A stretch of DNA of 64,000 bases from JAZRUF01 sp045636205 (GCA_045636205.1 JAZTXE010000084.1:12886-76885); one strand, 5' to 3'; positions 1-9,554 are shown, counted from the stretch's first letter. Numbers and translations: made by a program. The notes: generated by a model from the letters alone, not told the origin.

Positions 1-1
1 C

Positions 2-310
2 GCAATACTCACAAAAGTCCGTGACGAGGTTCCTACCTATTACGGAAGCCGTTCATATGTCGAAAATTCACTCATAGCCGACGGTTGCATAATAAAAGGT
101 CGTGTTGAAAACTCGGTTATTTTTCGCAGCGTAATCGTCGAAGAAAATGCAGTTGTCAAAAATTCAATTATTATGCAGGATAGCAAAATTTTGCGCGGCG
201 CTTTGGTCGAACACTGTATAACCGATAAAATGGTTACAGTGAGTGAAAACAGAACAATAGTCGGTGCAGAATCATATCCTGTGGTTCTGGCTAAAAATGC
301 CGAAATCTAA
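2..310 (+). CDS. glgD: Glucose-1-phosphate adenylyltransferase subunit GlgD, C-terminal part
   Basis: This is the last 102 codons of a gene that begins before the window. The translation is a left-handed beta-helix of hexapeptide-like repeats (VENSLIADGCIIKGRVENSV, then IVEENAVVKNSIIMQDSKIL), the C-terminal domain of ADP-glucose pyrophosphorylase subunits. GlgD is the non-catalytic partner of GlgC, and the pair makes ADP-glucose for glycogen synthesis. GlgD rather than GlgC is chosen because the divergent ending (SYPVVLAKNAEI) and the position directly before glgA fit the usual clostridial order glgC-glgD-glgA; this is an inference. Only 23 nt separate it from glgA, so the two are probably cotranscribed. 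Confidence 0.82.
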   Translation, partial: AILTKVRDEVPTYYGSRSYVENSLIADGCIIKGRVENSVIFRSVIVEENAVVKNSIIMQDSKILRGALVEHCITDKMVTVSENRTIVGAESYPVVLAKNAEI

Positions 311-333
311 TATCCGAAGGGAGTTTGTAATAT

Positions 334-1770
334 ATGACGAACATTTTATTTGCAGCCTCGGAAGCTGCACCGTTTGTTAAATCAGGTGGGTTAGGGGACG
401 TTATAGGTTCGCTTCCGCCATCGCTTGCCAACAGAAACCGTTCGGTTTCTGTTGTTATCCCGCTGTATGAGAAAATTGCACAGCAGTATCGGGAAAAAAT
501 GACATTTGTAAAAAGCATATTTGTTCCGGTAGCCTGGAGAAACCAGTACTGCGGAATCTTCAAAATGAAAGAAAACGGCGTTACGTGGTACTTTCTTGAC
601 AATGAATACTATTTCAAACGCGGCGATATGCTTTATGGTTGCTACGATGATGCTGAGCGCTTTGCTTTCTTTTCGCGCGCAGTCCTTGAAATGCTGCCGC
701 ATATCGAGCTTAAACCTGATATAATCCATTGTCACGACTGGCAGAGCGCTTTGATCCCCGTGTACTTAAAGCTTATTTACCACTCAAATGATTTTTATAA
801 CGCGATCAAAACCATATTTACAATCCATAATATAGAGTATCAAGGTATTTTTGGTCGTGAAATAGTTCAGAACGTTCTCGGAATTTCCGAAGCTGAGTTT
901 GACAACGGTTTTATTGAGCACCAAGGCGCGGTTAATTTTATGAAATCAGCCATACTGTGCTCAGACCGAGTAACAACCGTCAGCAAAACATATGCAGAGC
1001 AGATAAAAACACCCGAATACGCACATGGTTTAGACGGTATTTTAAACTATGAGCAGGGCAAGCTTTCAGGAATAGTAAACGGAATAGATAAAAAACTCTA
1101 TGATCCGCAAACTGACAAGAGACTGTTTGCCGCATTTTCATCAGACGACTTAAAAGGCAAAGCTAAGAACAAGCGTGAGCTTCAGAAAATGCTCAACCTG
1201 CCTGAAAAAGCAGATGTTCCAATGATAGGTATAATCACACGCTTGGTATCGCACAAAGGCGTTGATTTGATTTCAGCAGTACTTGATGAGATGCTCGGAG
1301 ACGATATTCAGGTTGTAGTTGTAGGTACCGGCGACTGGAAGTACGAACAGTTCCTGCGCGATAAGCAGTGGCAATATCCGCATCGTCTTTCCGTAAATAT
1401 CGTATTCAATACGGACTTGGCTCAAAAAGTTTATGCAGCATCCGATATGTTCCTGATGCCTTCAAAATCAGAGCCGTGCGGACTTGCCCAAATGATTGCC
1501 TTATCCTATGGTACAATTCCTATAGTTCGTGAAACCGGAGGTCTAAAGGATACCGTCATACCCTATAACCGCTTTAGCGGTGAAGGCAACGGTTTCTCTT
1601 TCACTGATTACAATGCCCACGATATGCTCCATGTAGTCCGTGAAGCATGTGAGCTTTACAGAGACAACGAGGCATGGTCTGCACTCGTAAAGCAGGGAAT
1701 GCTTTGCGATTTCAGCTGGACGAAGTCTGCAAAACAATATGCTGACCTTTATAAAGCATTACTTAAATAA
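334..1770 (+). CDS. glgA: Glycogen synthase (ADP-glucose), GT5 family
   Basis: At 478 aa this is full length for bacterial glycogen synthase, which transfers glucose from ADP-glucose to the non-reducing end of alpha-1,4-glucan in the cytoplasm. The N-terminal GT5 domain opens with the ADP-glucose-binding K16-S-G-G-L motif. The C-terminal Rossmann domain has the SEPCGLAQ motif near residue 385 with the conserved glutamate, followed by the GGL loop (ETGGLKDTV). The ATG start is preceded by a good ribosome binding site (gaaggga). It sits between glgD and glgP in one rightward operon, so synthesis and breakdown of the polymer are encoded together. Confidence 0.95.
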   Translation: MTNILFAASEAAPFVKSGGLGDVIGSLPPSLANRNRSVSVVIPLYEKIAQQYREKMTFVKSIFVPVAWRNQYCGIFKMKENGVTWYFLDNEYYFKRGDMLYGCYDDAERFAFFSRAVLEMLPHIELKPDIIHCHDWQSALIPVYLKLIYHSNDFYNAIKTIFTIHNIEYQGIFGREIVQNVLGISEAEFDNGFIEHQGAVNFMKSAILCSDRVTTVSKTYAEQIKTPEYAHGLDGILNYEQGKLSGIVNGIDKKLYDPQTDKRLFAAFSSDDLKGKAKNKRELQKMLNLPEKADVPMIGIITRLVSHKGVDLISAVLDEMLGDDIQVVVVGTGDWKYEQFLRDKQWQYPHRLSVNIVFNTDLAQKVYAASDMFLMPSKSEPCGLAQMIALSYGTIPIVRETGGLKDTVIPYNRFSGEGNGFSFTDYNAHDMLHVVREACELYRDNEAWSALVKQGMLCDFSWTKSAKQYADLYKALLK

Positions 1771-1822
1771 TTAATTCTAAGATAATCCCGTAGTTTTACT
1801 CGGTTTTGTGAGGTAAGATTGA

Positions 1823-4249
1823 ATGAATAAACAGATTACTCCCAAGGAGCTTGAAACCCTGATAGCGGGAAAGCTCCAGCGCCACTTTGGAAAAGAAGCA
1901 AACGAAGCTACAAACGAGCAGCTATACAGTGCATGCGCGTATGTAGTGCGTGACCTTATGATGGAAAAGTGGGTGGCGACTAAAGATAAAGCAGAGGAGC
2001 AGAGCGCAAAACAAATCTATTATCTGTCTATGGAATTTTTAATAGGCAGAAGTATGCTCAATAACATATATAATTTAGAAATAGACAAAGCGTTTGTAAA
2101 AGCACTTGATAAATTAGGTGCAAAATTAGAGGACATACTCAACGTAGAGCGTGACGCGGGTCTGGGTAACGGTGGTTTAGGTCGCCTTGCGGCCTGCTAT
2201 ATGGATTCGCTTGCATCTTTGGAATACCCTGCGAGCGGCTTTTCAATACTCTATGAGTATGGCATATTCAAGCAACGTATTGTTGATGGCATGCAAGTCG
2301 AGCTTCCGGATGATTGGCGCGGAAGCGGAAACGCATGGCTCGTGCCTCAACTTGAGGATTCCCAAGAGGTCCGATTCGGCGGATGGATAGAAACCGTTTT
2401 TGAAAATGATCGTATGAGCTTTGTACACCGTGATTACTCTACAGTTGTAGCGGTTCCGCACGATATGCTTATCTCGGGTTTCCGCAGCAATACTGTGGAC
2501 ACTCTGCGTCTGTGGAGTGCTAAATCCAAGCAGAATCTTGACATGGCGCTCTTTTCAAGAGGCGAATATGTAAAGGCTGTTGAGCAGCAGGCGATGTGCG
2601 AGGCGATTTCAAAAATCCTCTATCCAGAGGACGCGCATCCCGAAGGAAAATCACTCCGCTTAAAACAGCAGTATTTCTTTGTTTCGGCTACAATCCAAAG
2701 CATTGTAAAAAAGCATAAGAAGCAGTACGGTACATTGGATAATTTTGCCGATAAAGCAGTAATTCATATTAACGATACGCATCCGACGGTCGCAATCCCC
2801 GAGCTCATGCGCATCCTTATAGACGAAGAAGGTTACGGATGGGATAAAGCTTGGGAAATTGTTTCAAACTGCATGGCTTATACAAACCACACAGTTATGG
2901 CAGAAGCTCTTGAGCGTTGGACAATTGACCTTATGAAGAGCCTGCTCCCGCGCATCTACCAGATAATCGAAGAAATTAATCATCGCTTCTGTGCTCGGTT
3001 GCAGGTAATTTTTCCATGGGACAATGAAAAAATCGAAAAGCTCGCAATTATCGCAAACGGGGAAGTTCGAATGGCTAATTTATGTATTGCCTCCTGCTTC
3101 TCGGTAAACGGTGTTTCCGCACTGCACAGTGATATTTTAAAGAAAAATGTTTTTTCAGATTTCGCCCACGCATTTCCGCAGAAATTCACAAACGTGACAA
3201 ACGGAATTGCGCATCGCAGATGGCTGTGTCAGGCAAATCCTAAGCTTGACGGTCTGCTTAGAGAGCTAGTCGGTGATAAATATTTAAAAGATGCGTCAGC
3301 GCTTACAACCCTTGAGAAATATAAAGACGATAAAGCAGTTTTAAAAGAGCTTGAGAGCATTAAGCACAGTAACAAAGAGCGAATGCTTGAGTACGTGCAA
3401 AAAACAAATAACATTACTCTGAATCCGGACTCAATTTTTGATGTTCAGGCAAAGCGTCTGCACGAGTATAAGCGCCAGCTTTTAAATGTCCTGCATATCC
3501 TTCATGATTATCATACGATTAAGGACAATCCCTCAATTGATTTTACGCCGAAGACATATTTCTTCGGCGCAAAAGCCGCTGCCGGCTACCATACGGCTAA
3601 AACCATCATACGCCTGATTCACTCTTTGGCTTCCGAAATCAATGATGATCCGGATGTAGCAGGCAGAATTAAAGTCGTATTTCTTGAGGATTATAACGTA
3701 ACATTAGCTGAGCTTTTGATGCCTGCAGCCGAGGTTTCTGAGCAAATATCAATAGCCGGTAAAGAGGCTTCCGGTACAGGTAATATGAAGTTTATGCTAA
3801 ATGGAGCACTGACAATAGGTACGATGGACGGCGCAAACGTTGAAATATGTGAAGCGGTGGGCGAGGATAATATATTTATCTTCGGTCTTCGTGCAGATCA
3901 GGTAGAGCGAATGGTCCGCGAAAACAGTTATTCGCCGATTTCATATTACCAGAACAATCCTTCTATCCGCCGTGTGCTTGACCATATGCGTGACGGTTTA
4001 GGCAAAGGCTCACTCCACGCATCCTACGGCGATTTGGTTCAGTCCCTTCTCTTGACGGATACCTATATGCTTCTTGCAGATTTTGACGATTACTGTCGTG
4101 CACAAAATCAAATAAGCACCGAATATTCGGATAAACTTTCTTGGAACCGTAAATCGCTGTGTAACATTGCCTTCTCGGGCCGTTTTGCAGCAGACCGCAG
4201 CATAAAAGAGTATGCGGATAGAATATGGGGCATCAATCCGCTCTCTTAA
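1823..4249 (+). CDS. glgP: Glycogen/starch phosphorylase, GT35 family
   Basis: The 808-aa product matches the usual length of bacterial glycogen phosphorylase, which releases glucose-1-phosphate from glycogen using phosphate and pyridoxal phosphate. The N-terminal block has the family's GLGNGGLGRLAACYMDS stretch. The PLP-binding lysine is K656 in GTGNMKFMLNG, and DGANVEI follows it. The start ATG follows gaggtaag. It lies 52 nt after glgA and 27 nt before the GH13 gene, consistent with one transcript for storage-glucan turnover. No truncation or unusual residues are visible. Confidence 0.95.
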   Translation: MNKQITPKELETLIAGKLQRHFGKEANEATNEQLYSACAYVVRDLMMEKWVATKDKAEEQSAKQIYYLSMEFLIGRSMLNNIYNLEIDKAFVKALDKLGAKLEDILNVERDAGLGNGGLGRLAACYMDSLASLEYPASGFSILYEYGIFKQRIVDGMQVELPDDWRGSGNAWLVPQLEDSQEVRFGGWIETVFENDRMSFVHRDYSTVVAVPHDMLISGFRSNTVDTLRLWSAKSKQNLDMALFSRGEYVKAVEQQAMCEAISKILYPEDAHPEGKSLRLKQQYFFVSATIQSIVKKHKKQYGTLDNFADKAVIHINDTHPTVAIPELMRILIDEEGYGWDKAWEIVSNCMAYTNHTVMAEALERWTIDLMKSLLPRIYQIIEEINHRFCARLQVIFPWDNEKIEKLAIIANGEVRMANLCIASCFSVNGVSALHSDILKKNVFSDFAHAFPQKFTNVTNGIAHRRWLCQANPKLDGLLRELVGDKYLKDASALTTLEKYKDDKAVLKELESIKHSNKERMLEYVQKTNNITLNPDSIFDVQAKRLHEYKRQLLNVLHILHDYHTIKDNPSIDFTPKTYFFGAKAAAGYHTAKTIIRLIHSLASEINDDPDVAGRIKVVFLEDYNVTLAELLMPAAEVSEQISIAGKEASGTGNMKFMLNGALTIGTMDGANVEICEAVGEDNIFIFGLRADQVERMVRENSYSPISYYQNNPSIRRVLDHMRDGLGKGSLHASYGDLVQSLLLTDTYMLLADFDDYCRAQNQISTEYSDKLSWNRKSLCNIAFSGRFAADRSIKEYADRIWGINPLS

Positions 4250-4276
4250 ATTCATTGCAGAATAAGGAGTTAACAG

Positions 4277-6196
4277 GTGGCAGAATTATTTTATTTCAAT
4301 CCCTTGGATAATTTTTGCCGTTCAACTCGCGGCGCGGTAGAGCAGAATACAAACATACACTTGCGTGTAAAACTCATGCGCACGCGTCTTGTTTCAGTAA
4401 ATTTAATACTGATTTACGACAAGTCCGGCGAAACAAAAACAATCCCTATGCAATGGGTTGAGCTTAAATCGGGATATGATATATACGAATGCGAATTTAA
4501 TCCTGGGGAATACAAAGGTCTTATTTGGTATTATTTTCAAGCTGTTAATTACTTTGGTAATACGGTGTATTACGGCGAGAACAGCTCTTGTGAATCCATG
4601 TCAGCTGATTTGCCTGCGGCATTTCAGCTGACGGTTTTCGACAGCAAAATACGCACTCCTGATTGGTATTGCAAGGGCGTAACATATCATATTTTTGTCG
4701 ATAGGTTTTTCAGAGCCTCATCTTGTCAAAAACTAACCGATGATCCGGATTTTTTAGTACATACCGATACAAATGATATACCCGAATACCTCCCGGATGC
4801 AAAGGGCGAAATCTTAAACCGTGATATTTACGGCGGAAACCTCAAGGGTATAGAGGAAAAATTAGATTACCTCGACTCTCTGGGTGTAACAACACTGTAC
4901 TTAAGCCCTATATTTGAGGCATGGTCGAATCATAAATATAACACTGCAGACTATATGAAAATCGACTCGCATTTCGGCGATGAAAACGATTTAAAATCCC
5001 TATGCGAAAAAGCCAAAAAAAGGGGAATACGCGTTATTCTTGACGGTGTGTTTAATCACACAGGGTCTGACAGTGTATATTTCAATCAAAACGGGCGTTA
5101 TGATTCACTTGGAGCATATCAATCAGAGAATTCACCTTACAGAAGCTGGTATACATTTGACTCGTCTCAGGTTGGATATCAGTCCTGGTGGGGAATTCGT
5201 ACGCTGCCGTCTGTAAACGAAGGCGAAGACAGTTATCAGAATTTTATAATGGGCGATAACGGTAGCGTAGCAGAGCACTGGCTAAATGCAGGAATTTCCG
5301 GTTGGAGACTTGACGTTGCAGACGAATTGCCCGACGATTTTCTCACTCGTTTTCACAAAAAAGTTCGCTCCTGCAATAATGAAGCAATAGTAATCGGAGA
5401 GGTATGGGAGGATGCATCAAATAAGATAGCCTATGGTGTAAGACGAAGCTACTTTACAGAGGCTGAACTTGACGGTGTCATGAATTACCCCGTAAAAGAG
5501 GGGATATTAAATTTTCTGACAAACCGCATATCATCTGAAACCTTTAAAACATCTATGGAACGTCTATATGATCATTACCCTGAAGATGTTCACCGCTGCC
5601 TAATGAATTTAATCGGAACGCATGATACAATGCGCGCTTTAAATGCGCTTTCGTGTTCGCATCTCGCAGGTCAGTCACGTGATTTTAAAGCGCATTTTAA
5701 AATGGATGACGGTCTTCGCTCCTATGCAAGGCAAAGGCTGAAAATGGCAGCTTGTCTCCAATTCGTGTTCCCTGGTTCACCCAGTATATATTACGGTGAT
5801 GAAACCGCAATGGAGGGTTTTGAAGACCCGTTTAACCGCAGATATTATCCGTGGGATAATCAGGATCAGGAGATGATTGAGCACTATAAAAAGCTTGGAA
5901 ATTTAAAAAAGAACTGCGATTGCATGCATAGCGGTATGTTTAAAGTTTCAACTTCAGGGGAAGACTGTATATGCATATTGCGTGAGAGCGCAAAAAACGC
6001 GGTTTTTTGCACAATTAACCGTGGAGACGTACCGTGTGAAGTTTCTTTGCCATTCGCCGGAAAATGGTGCGAAATTTTTACTCAAAGCATATACTTAAGT
6101 GAATGCGGAGATGAATATTCAGATGTTATGCCTGCAAGCTTTAACATTTGGATATGTGAAAAAAACGCTTTACCGAATATAAAAAATGATATATAA
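4277..6196 (+). CDS. GH13 alpha-glycosidase, neopullulanase/cyclomaltodextrinase type
   Basis: This 639-aa protein starts at GTG, 8 nt after aaggag. Residues 1 to about 125 look like a beta-sandwich N-terminal domain of the CBM34 type. A (beta/alpha)8 GH13 barrel follows with all four conserved regions: D256-G-V-F-N-H, G-W-R-L-D346 (nucleophile), G-E375-V-W (acid/base) and T-H-D450 (transition-state stabiliser). Region IV reads IGTHDT where many members have NHD. There is no signal peptide, so it probably acts in the cytoplasm on glycogen- or maltodextrin-derived oligosaccharides, which fits its place after glgP. The exact bond specificity (pullulanase, neopullulanase or cyclomaltodextrinase) cannot be read from the sequence. 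Confidence 0.85.
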   Translation: MAELFYFNPLDNFCRSTRGAVEQNTNIHLRVKLMRTRLVSVNLILIYDKSGETKTIPMQWVELKSGYDIYECEFNPGEYKGLIWYYFQAVNYFGNTVYYGENSSCESMSADLPAAFQLTVFDSKIRTPDWYCKGVTYHIFVDRFFRASSCQKLTDDPDFLVHTDTNDIPEYLPDAKGEILNRDIYGGNLKGIEEKLDYLDSLGVTTLYLSPIFEAWSNHKYNTADYMKIDSHFGDENDLKSLCEKAKKRGIRVILDGVFNHTGSDSVYFNQNGRYDSLGAYQSENSPYRSWYTFDSSQVGYQSWWGIRTLPSVNEGEDSYQNFIMGDNGSVAEHWLNAGISGWRLDVADELPDDFLTRFHKKVRSCNNEAIVIGEVWEDASNKIAYGVRRSYFTEAELDGVMNYPVKEGILNFLTNRISSETFKTSMERLYDHYPEDVHRCLMNLIGTHDTMRALNALSCSHLAGQSRDFKAHFKMDDGLRSYARQRLKMAACLQFVFPGSPSIYYGDETAMEGFEDPFNRRYYPWDNQDQEMIEHYKKLGNLKKNCDCMHSGMFKVSTSGEDCICILRESAKNAVFCTINRGDVPCEVSLPFAGKWCEIFTQSIYLSECGDEYSDVMPASFNIWICEKNALPNIKNDI

Positions 6197-6233
6197 TATT
6201 TCCAAAACTCAGACAACATAGGAGAATGATGAC

Positions 6234-7040
6234 ATGAAAAAACTTACGGTTATCCTTTTATCAGCGCTGATGATAGCATCTATCGCCGCATGCTCAGTAG
6301 GTGGGGATGAATCTATGAACGAAGTAATTGATAAGAAAGCGATTGTTATGGGCTATGATAAAAACTATATGCCCATGGGGTTTGCAGACGAAAACGGAAC
6401 CTATACCGGATTTGACTTAGACCTTGCAAAAGCAATATGCAAGAAAATTATTACTCCGTCCGGTACGCAGGCAACTCTTAATATTATGCCATTGGGTGGT
6501 CAGGAAGCGGTCGATGCTGTATTAAACGGAGCGGTGGACTTTTTAGGCAACAGTATTTCCGTGCACGGTGACGGTTCTGATGACCTAAGTTATTCGTACT
6601 CTCTCTTTGAAAACAAGCAGGTTATTGCGGTGTTAAATGAAAGTGCGGTTGAGGACAAACTGTCACTTGAAGGAAAAAAGGTCTCAGTCGTTTCTAATTC
6701 ACCTGCAGCAGAAGCGCTTGAAGGTGACTCAAGCTTTAAAGACAAAGTAACAATATCCGAAGCTACGGATATTAACACAGCTATTGCACGTCTTGAGAGT
6801 GGAGAGGTCGACGCTCTTATCCTGGACGAAGTGTGTGCCAAATATTTTATCACAAACGGCAAAGAGCTTCGCATACTTGATGAGACATTAATGACCGACG
6901 GATACAAATTGGTATTTAACAAAGAAAGTAAATCCCTTATAAAGAAAATCAACTCCATACTCAAAGAGCTTGAAAAAGACGGCACTTTAGAAGAACTTTC
7001 GGTAAAATGGTTCGGCGAAAACATTATAAAAATCAAATAA
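6234..7040 (+). CDS. Amino-acid-type ABC transporter substrate-binding lipoprotein (SBP family 3)
   Basis: The 268-aa product begins with a lipoprotein signal peptide ending in a lipobox (IAAC, lipid-modified Cys about residue 20). The mature part has the family 3 fold: YMPMGFADENGTYTGFDLDLAKAI near the start and repeated two-domain closed-cleft elements. Family 3 members bind polar amino acids or small ligands outside the membrane. No permease or ATPase gene lies next to it. It follows the GH13 gene by 37 nt and is directly followed by a strong terminator, so it seems to be the last gene of the glycogen operon. Ligand and partner transporter are unknown; a complete set of the same family lies at 45.9-48.2 kb. 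Confidence 0.85.
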   Translation: MKKLTVILLSALMIASIAACSVGGDESMNEVIDKKAIVMGYDKNYMPMGFADENGTYTGFDLDLAKAICKKIITPSGTQATLNIMPLGGQEAVDAVLNGAVDFLGNSISVHGDGSDDLSYSYSLFENKQVIAVLNESAVEDKLSLEGKKVSVVSNSPAAEALEGDSSFKDKVTISEATDINTAIARLESGEVDALILDEVCAKYFITNGKELRILDETLMTDGYKLVFNKESKSLIKKINSILKELEKDGTLEELSVKWFGENIIKIK

Positions 7041-7043
7041 TAC

Positions 7044-7090
7044 TATATGGGCAGGGCGAAATTTTCCCTGCCCATGTATAATTTTTATTT
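7044..7090 (+). terminator. Intrinsic terminator after the glycogen operon
   Basis: The stem atgggcaggg/ccctgcccat (7047-7056 with 7066-7075) has a 9-nt loop and is followed by a T-rich tract. It closes the rightward glg operon. Confidence 0.9.
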
Positions 7091-7126
7091 TTTTTGGAAA
7101 AATAATAAAAAATTTCAAAAAACAGC

Positions 7127-7154
7127 TTGACAAATCTAAAATATTTAGTATAAT
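7127..7154 (+). promoter_or_regulatory. Sigma-A promoter for tRNA-Gln
   Basis: Consensus -35 TTGACA (7127-7132) and -10 TATAAT (7149-7154) are separated by 16 bp. The tRNA begins 17 nt after the -10 box. Confidence 0.85.
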
Positions 7155-7171
7155 AAAAAGGCTGTTATTGA

Positions 7172-7245
7172 TGCCGAATTGTGTAAGGGTAGCACAGCAG
7201 ACTCTGACTCTGTTTGTCTGGGTTCGAATCCTAGTTCGGCAGCCA
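7172..7245 (+). tRNA. tRNA-Gln, anticodon CTG
   Basis: This 74-nt gene has acceptor arms TGCCGAA (7172-7178) and TTCGGCA (7235-7241), then discriminator G and an encoded CCA. The T loop is GGTTCGAATCC. The anticodon stem is CAGA/TCTG around the loop CTCTGAC, which places CTG at positions 34-36 and reads CAG codons. The minor glutamine codon CAG usually has a separate tRNA in low-GC Gram-positives. It has its own promoter upstream and a terminator starting 2 nt downstream, so it is a single-gene transcription unit. No other tRNA gene is visible in the window. Confidence 0.95.
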
Positions 7246-7247
7246 TG

Positions 7248-7280
7248 AAAAAAGACATCCTTCGGATGTCTTTTTTCAGT
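7248..7280 (+). terminator. Terminator of tRNA-Gln
   Basis: Perfect hairpin with arms AAAAAAGACATCC and GGATGTCTTTTTT around a 3-nt loop (7261-7263), ending in six T. Confidence 0.92.
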
Positions 7281-7357
7281 TTCATAGGATGCGAAATGAT
7301 GTCAATTGTTTTTATACTTAATAGATTCGCAAACGATAAATAAGGGAAGTGATAGCT

Positions 7358-8137
7358 TTGCACTATAATTTTCATACGCATACTTTCCGCTGCAACCACG
7401 CAACAGGAAAGGACAGGGAATATATCGAAAAGGCAATATCCGGCGGAATAACGAAAATGGGTTTTTCCGACCATATCCCCCTCATATTTTCGGACGGCCA
7501 CGAATCGGACTACCGTATCCCGACTGCAAAGGTTGAAGATTATGTAAACTCCGTAAACCAACTAAAAGAGGAGTACAAGGATAAAATCGAAATTCATTTA
7601 GGTTTTGAGATGGAGTATTACCCACCGTATTTTGAAATGATGCTTGAAAACGCAATCAAGTGGGGGGCGGAGTATCTGATTTTAGGTCAGCACTATATCG
7701 GAAATGAATATCCCAACGGTGCCTCAAGTACCGGAGGGAGTGATAGAGAAGGGGATCTTTGTGAATATGTGGACTGCGTAGTATCCGCGGTGAAAACAGG
7801 CGTTTTCTCCTGCATCGCCCATCCGGATGTATTCAAATTCACCGGAGCGCGTGAAACATATATAAAACAAATGCGAAAAATATGCACCGTATCAAAAGAA
7901 TGTAACATTCCACTTGAACTGAATTTTTTGGGTATACGCAGCAAGCGTTTTTATCCAACGGATATATTCTGGCAACTGGCAGGCGAGGTGCAAGCCCCGG
8001 TAATCTTCGCGTTTGATGCTCATTCACCCGAAGATGCATATGACGCCGATTCACTTGTTAAAGCGAAAAGAATGGTTCGGAAATATAATCTAAATCTTTT
8101 GCCTGAACTTAAACTTATTAATATCCAAAACTTGTAA
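7358..8137 (+). CDS. hisK: Histidinol-phosphatase, PHP family (HisK-like)
   Basis: This PHP-domain phosphoesterase has the metal-binding motifs in order: N-F-H-T-H-T at the N-terminus, GFSDH, EMEYY, GQHYI, AHPDV and FDAHSPED. Those residues bind a trinuclear metal site, and in this size class the usual role is dephosphorylating histidinol phosphate in histidine synthesis. A start at TTG 7358 (M-H-Y-N-F-H) is preferred to GTG 7349 because the Shine-Dalgarno sequence aaggga is about 10 nt from the TTG and would touch the GTG. Length is then 259 aa. No other histidine genes are nearby, so the function rests on the family; a different small phosphate ester is possible. Confidence 0.8.
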   Translation: MHYNFHTHTFRCNHATGKDREYIEKAISGGITKMGFSDHIPLIFSDGHESDYRIPTAKVEDYVNSVNQLKEEYKDKIEIHLGFEMEYYPPYFEMMLENAIKWGAEYLILGQHYIGNEYPNGASSTGGSDREGDLCEYVDCVVSAVKTGVFSCIAHPDVFKFTGARETYIKQMRKICTVSKECNIPLELNFLGIRSKRFYPTDIFWQLAGEVQAPVIFAFDAHSPEDAYDADSLVKAKRMVRKYNLNLLPELKLINIQNL

Positions 8138-8140
8138 CAA

Positions 8141-8180
8141 AAAGCGCAACCGGGAATCATTTCTCAGTTGCGCTTCTTTA
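8141..8180. terminator. Bidirectional terminator between hisK and cca
   Basis: Arms AAGCGCAAC (8142-8150) and GTTGCGCTT (8167-8175) flank a loop. T runs are present on both strands. The stop codon of the leftward cca gene lies inside the loop. Confidence 0.75.
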
Positions 8181-9498
8181 CATATTCCAAAAGTTCATCA
8201 CGAGTATTGGATATTTCACCGTCCATCACGGCATCAAGCAAAATTTTTAAAGTATTTCCGATTTTAATCCCATCAGAAATACCGAGTTTAATCAAATCAT
8301 TACCATTTACATTTAAATGCTTTATGCTGTAGCAAATTGGACTCTTTTTCATCTCGTAATACATATCTTCAATCTTTGAAAACTCATCCGAATACGAGTA
8401 TTCGGGATTTTGCGCGGCATTGTCTGCGCGCTTTACCTCTATTAACTTTAAAAACAACTCATCGCCGATTAAATTAAGCCATTTTAGAATCACTTTCTCA
8501 TCAGCAAGTATATCCGCATCATGATATTTTATAAGCGTACATACATCGGATATAGTCCTCTTGTCAAACCTCAGACGTTTAAGTGCTTTTTCCGCTGTCT
8601 GGCAGCTGATCTCCGGATGTCCGTAAAAGTGCCCTGTGCCATCCGCATCTTGTGTAAAGCACGATGGCTTGCCGGAATCATGAAGCAGCATAGTAAGTCT
8701 TAAATCCGGATTACTCCTGATATTTACGGTTGCATGAACCGTGTGCTGCCAAATATCGTAAATATGATATTTCGTCCTTTGGTCAAAATCAAAACACGGC
8801 TCAAGCTCCGGAATAATCTGCGCAATTATTTTTCTGAATTTCAAAAGTACGTGCTCTACATTTCTACCGCACAACATCTTTTTAATCTCTGCATTTATGC
8901 GCTCTGCTGCAATGTTTGAAAGCAGGGAAGAATTAGCTAAAATTGCTTTAGCAGTTACATCTTCAATATCGTAAGATAAAACCGAAGAAAACCTGAGCGC
9001 GCGCAAAATACGCAGTGCATCTTCTTTAAACCTCAGTTCGGCATTTCCAACGCATCTTATTATTCCGTCATTTAAATCTCTTTGACCTCCAAACGGGTCA
9101 ATTAATCCTTCTTTAGGTGAATATGCCATCGCGTTTATTGTAAAATCGCGACGTCCCAAATCTTCTTCAATGCAATCGGTAAATACCACGTTTTCAGGAT
9201 GGCGGTTGTCCTTATATTCACCGTCTATTCTGAATGTAGTTATTTCAAGCGGCGTCTTACCGAACATAACCGTAACCGTACCGTGCTTTATTCCGGTTTT
9301 AAGTACGGTAAATTCCGAAAAAACATCTGCAATGGTATCCGGCTTTGCCGATGTGCATATATCCCAATCAGAGGGCAATACGCCGCGCATAGCGTCTCTT
9401 ACGCATCCGCCAACCGCGAAAGCGCGATGTCCGCGACTCTCGAGTGCAACTATTGCCTTGTTTGCAAAATCCGGAAGATTTATATTCATAAGCGGCAT
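8164..9498 (-). CDS. cca: CCA-adding tRNA nucleotidyltransferase with HD domain
   Basis: This 444-aa class II nucleotidyltransferase builds or repairs the 3' CCA of tRNAs. The head has the GGCVRDAMRG motif, the catalytic D-x-D in SDWDICTS, and the RRDFTINAMAYS and DPFGGQRDL blocks. An HD-domain motif (MLLHDSGKP) lies near residue 260, as in the longer clostridial and enterobacterial enzymes. The ATG is preceded by ggagg at a 5-nt spacing. It follows dapB on the same strand with a 64-nt gap that contains a hairpin. The tRNA in this window already encodes CCA, so for that gene the enzyme would act in repair. Confidence 0.93.
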   Translation of the reverse strand: MPLMNINLPDFANKAIVALESRGHRAFAVGGCVRDAMRGVLPSDWDICTSAKPDTIADVFSEFTVLKTGIKHGTVTVMFGKTPLEITTFRIDGEYKDNRHPENVVFTDCIEEDLGRRDFTINAMAYSPKEGLIDPFGGQRDLNDGIIRCVGNAELRFKEDALRILRALRFSSVLSYDIEDVTAKAILANSSLLSNIAAERINAEIKKMLCGRNVEHVLLKFRKIIAQIIPELEPCFDFDQRTKYHIYDIWQHTVHATVNIRSNPDLRLTMLLHDSGKPSCFTQDADGTGHFYGHPEISCQTAEKALKRLRFDKRTISDVCTLIKYHDADILADEKVILKWLNLIGDELFLKLIEVKRADNAAQNPEYSYSDEFSKIEDMYYEMKKSPICYSIKHLNVNGNDLIKLGISDGIKIGNTLKILLDAVMDGEISNTRDELLEYVKKRN

Positions 9499-9531
9499 TT
9501 TGACCTCCTTAAATTTATTTCTGTAACAGAA

Positions 9532-9554
9532 CAGGGAACGGCAAGCGTTCCCTG
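9532..9554 (-). terminator. Hairpin downstream of dapB
   Basis: Arms CAGGGAACG and CGTTCCCTG (9532-9540, 9546-9554) around a 5-nt loop. The following T tract on the minus strand is short and interrupted, so it may be only a partial terminator between dapB and cca. Confidence 0.55.

Noticed and set aside
7145..7561. Minus-strand frame covering tRNA-Gln and the hisK start
   Set aside because: It runs through a tRNA and its terminator; no independent signals.
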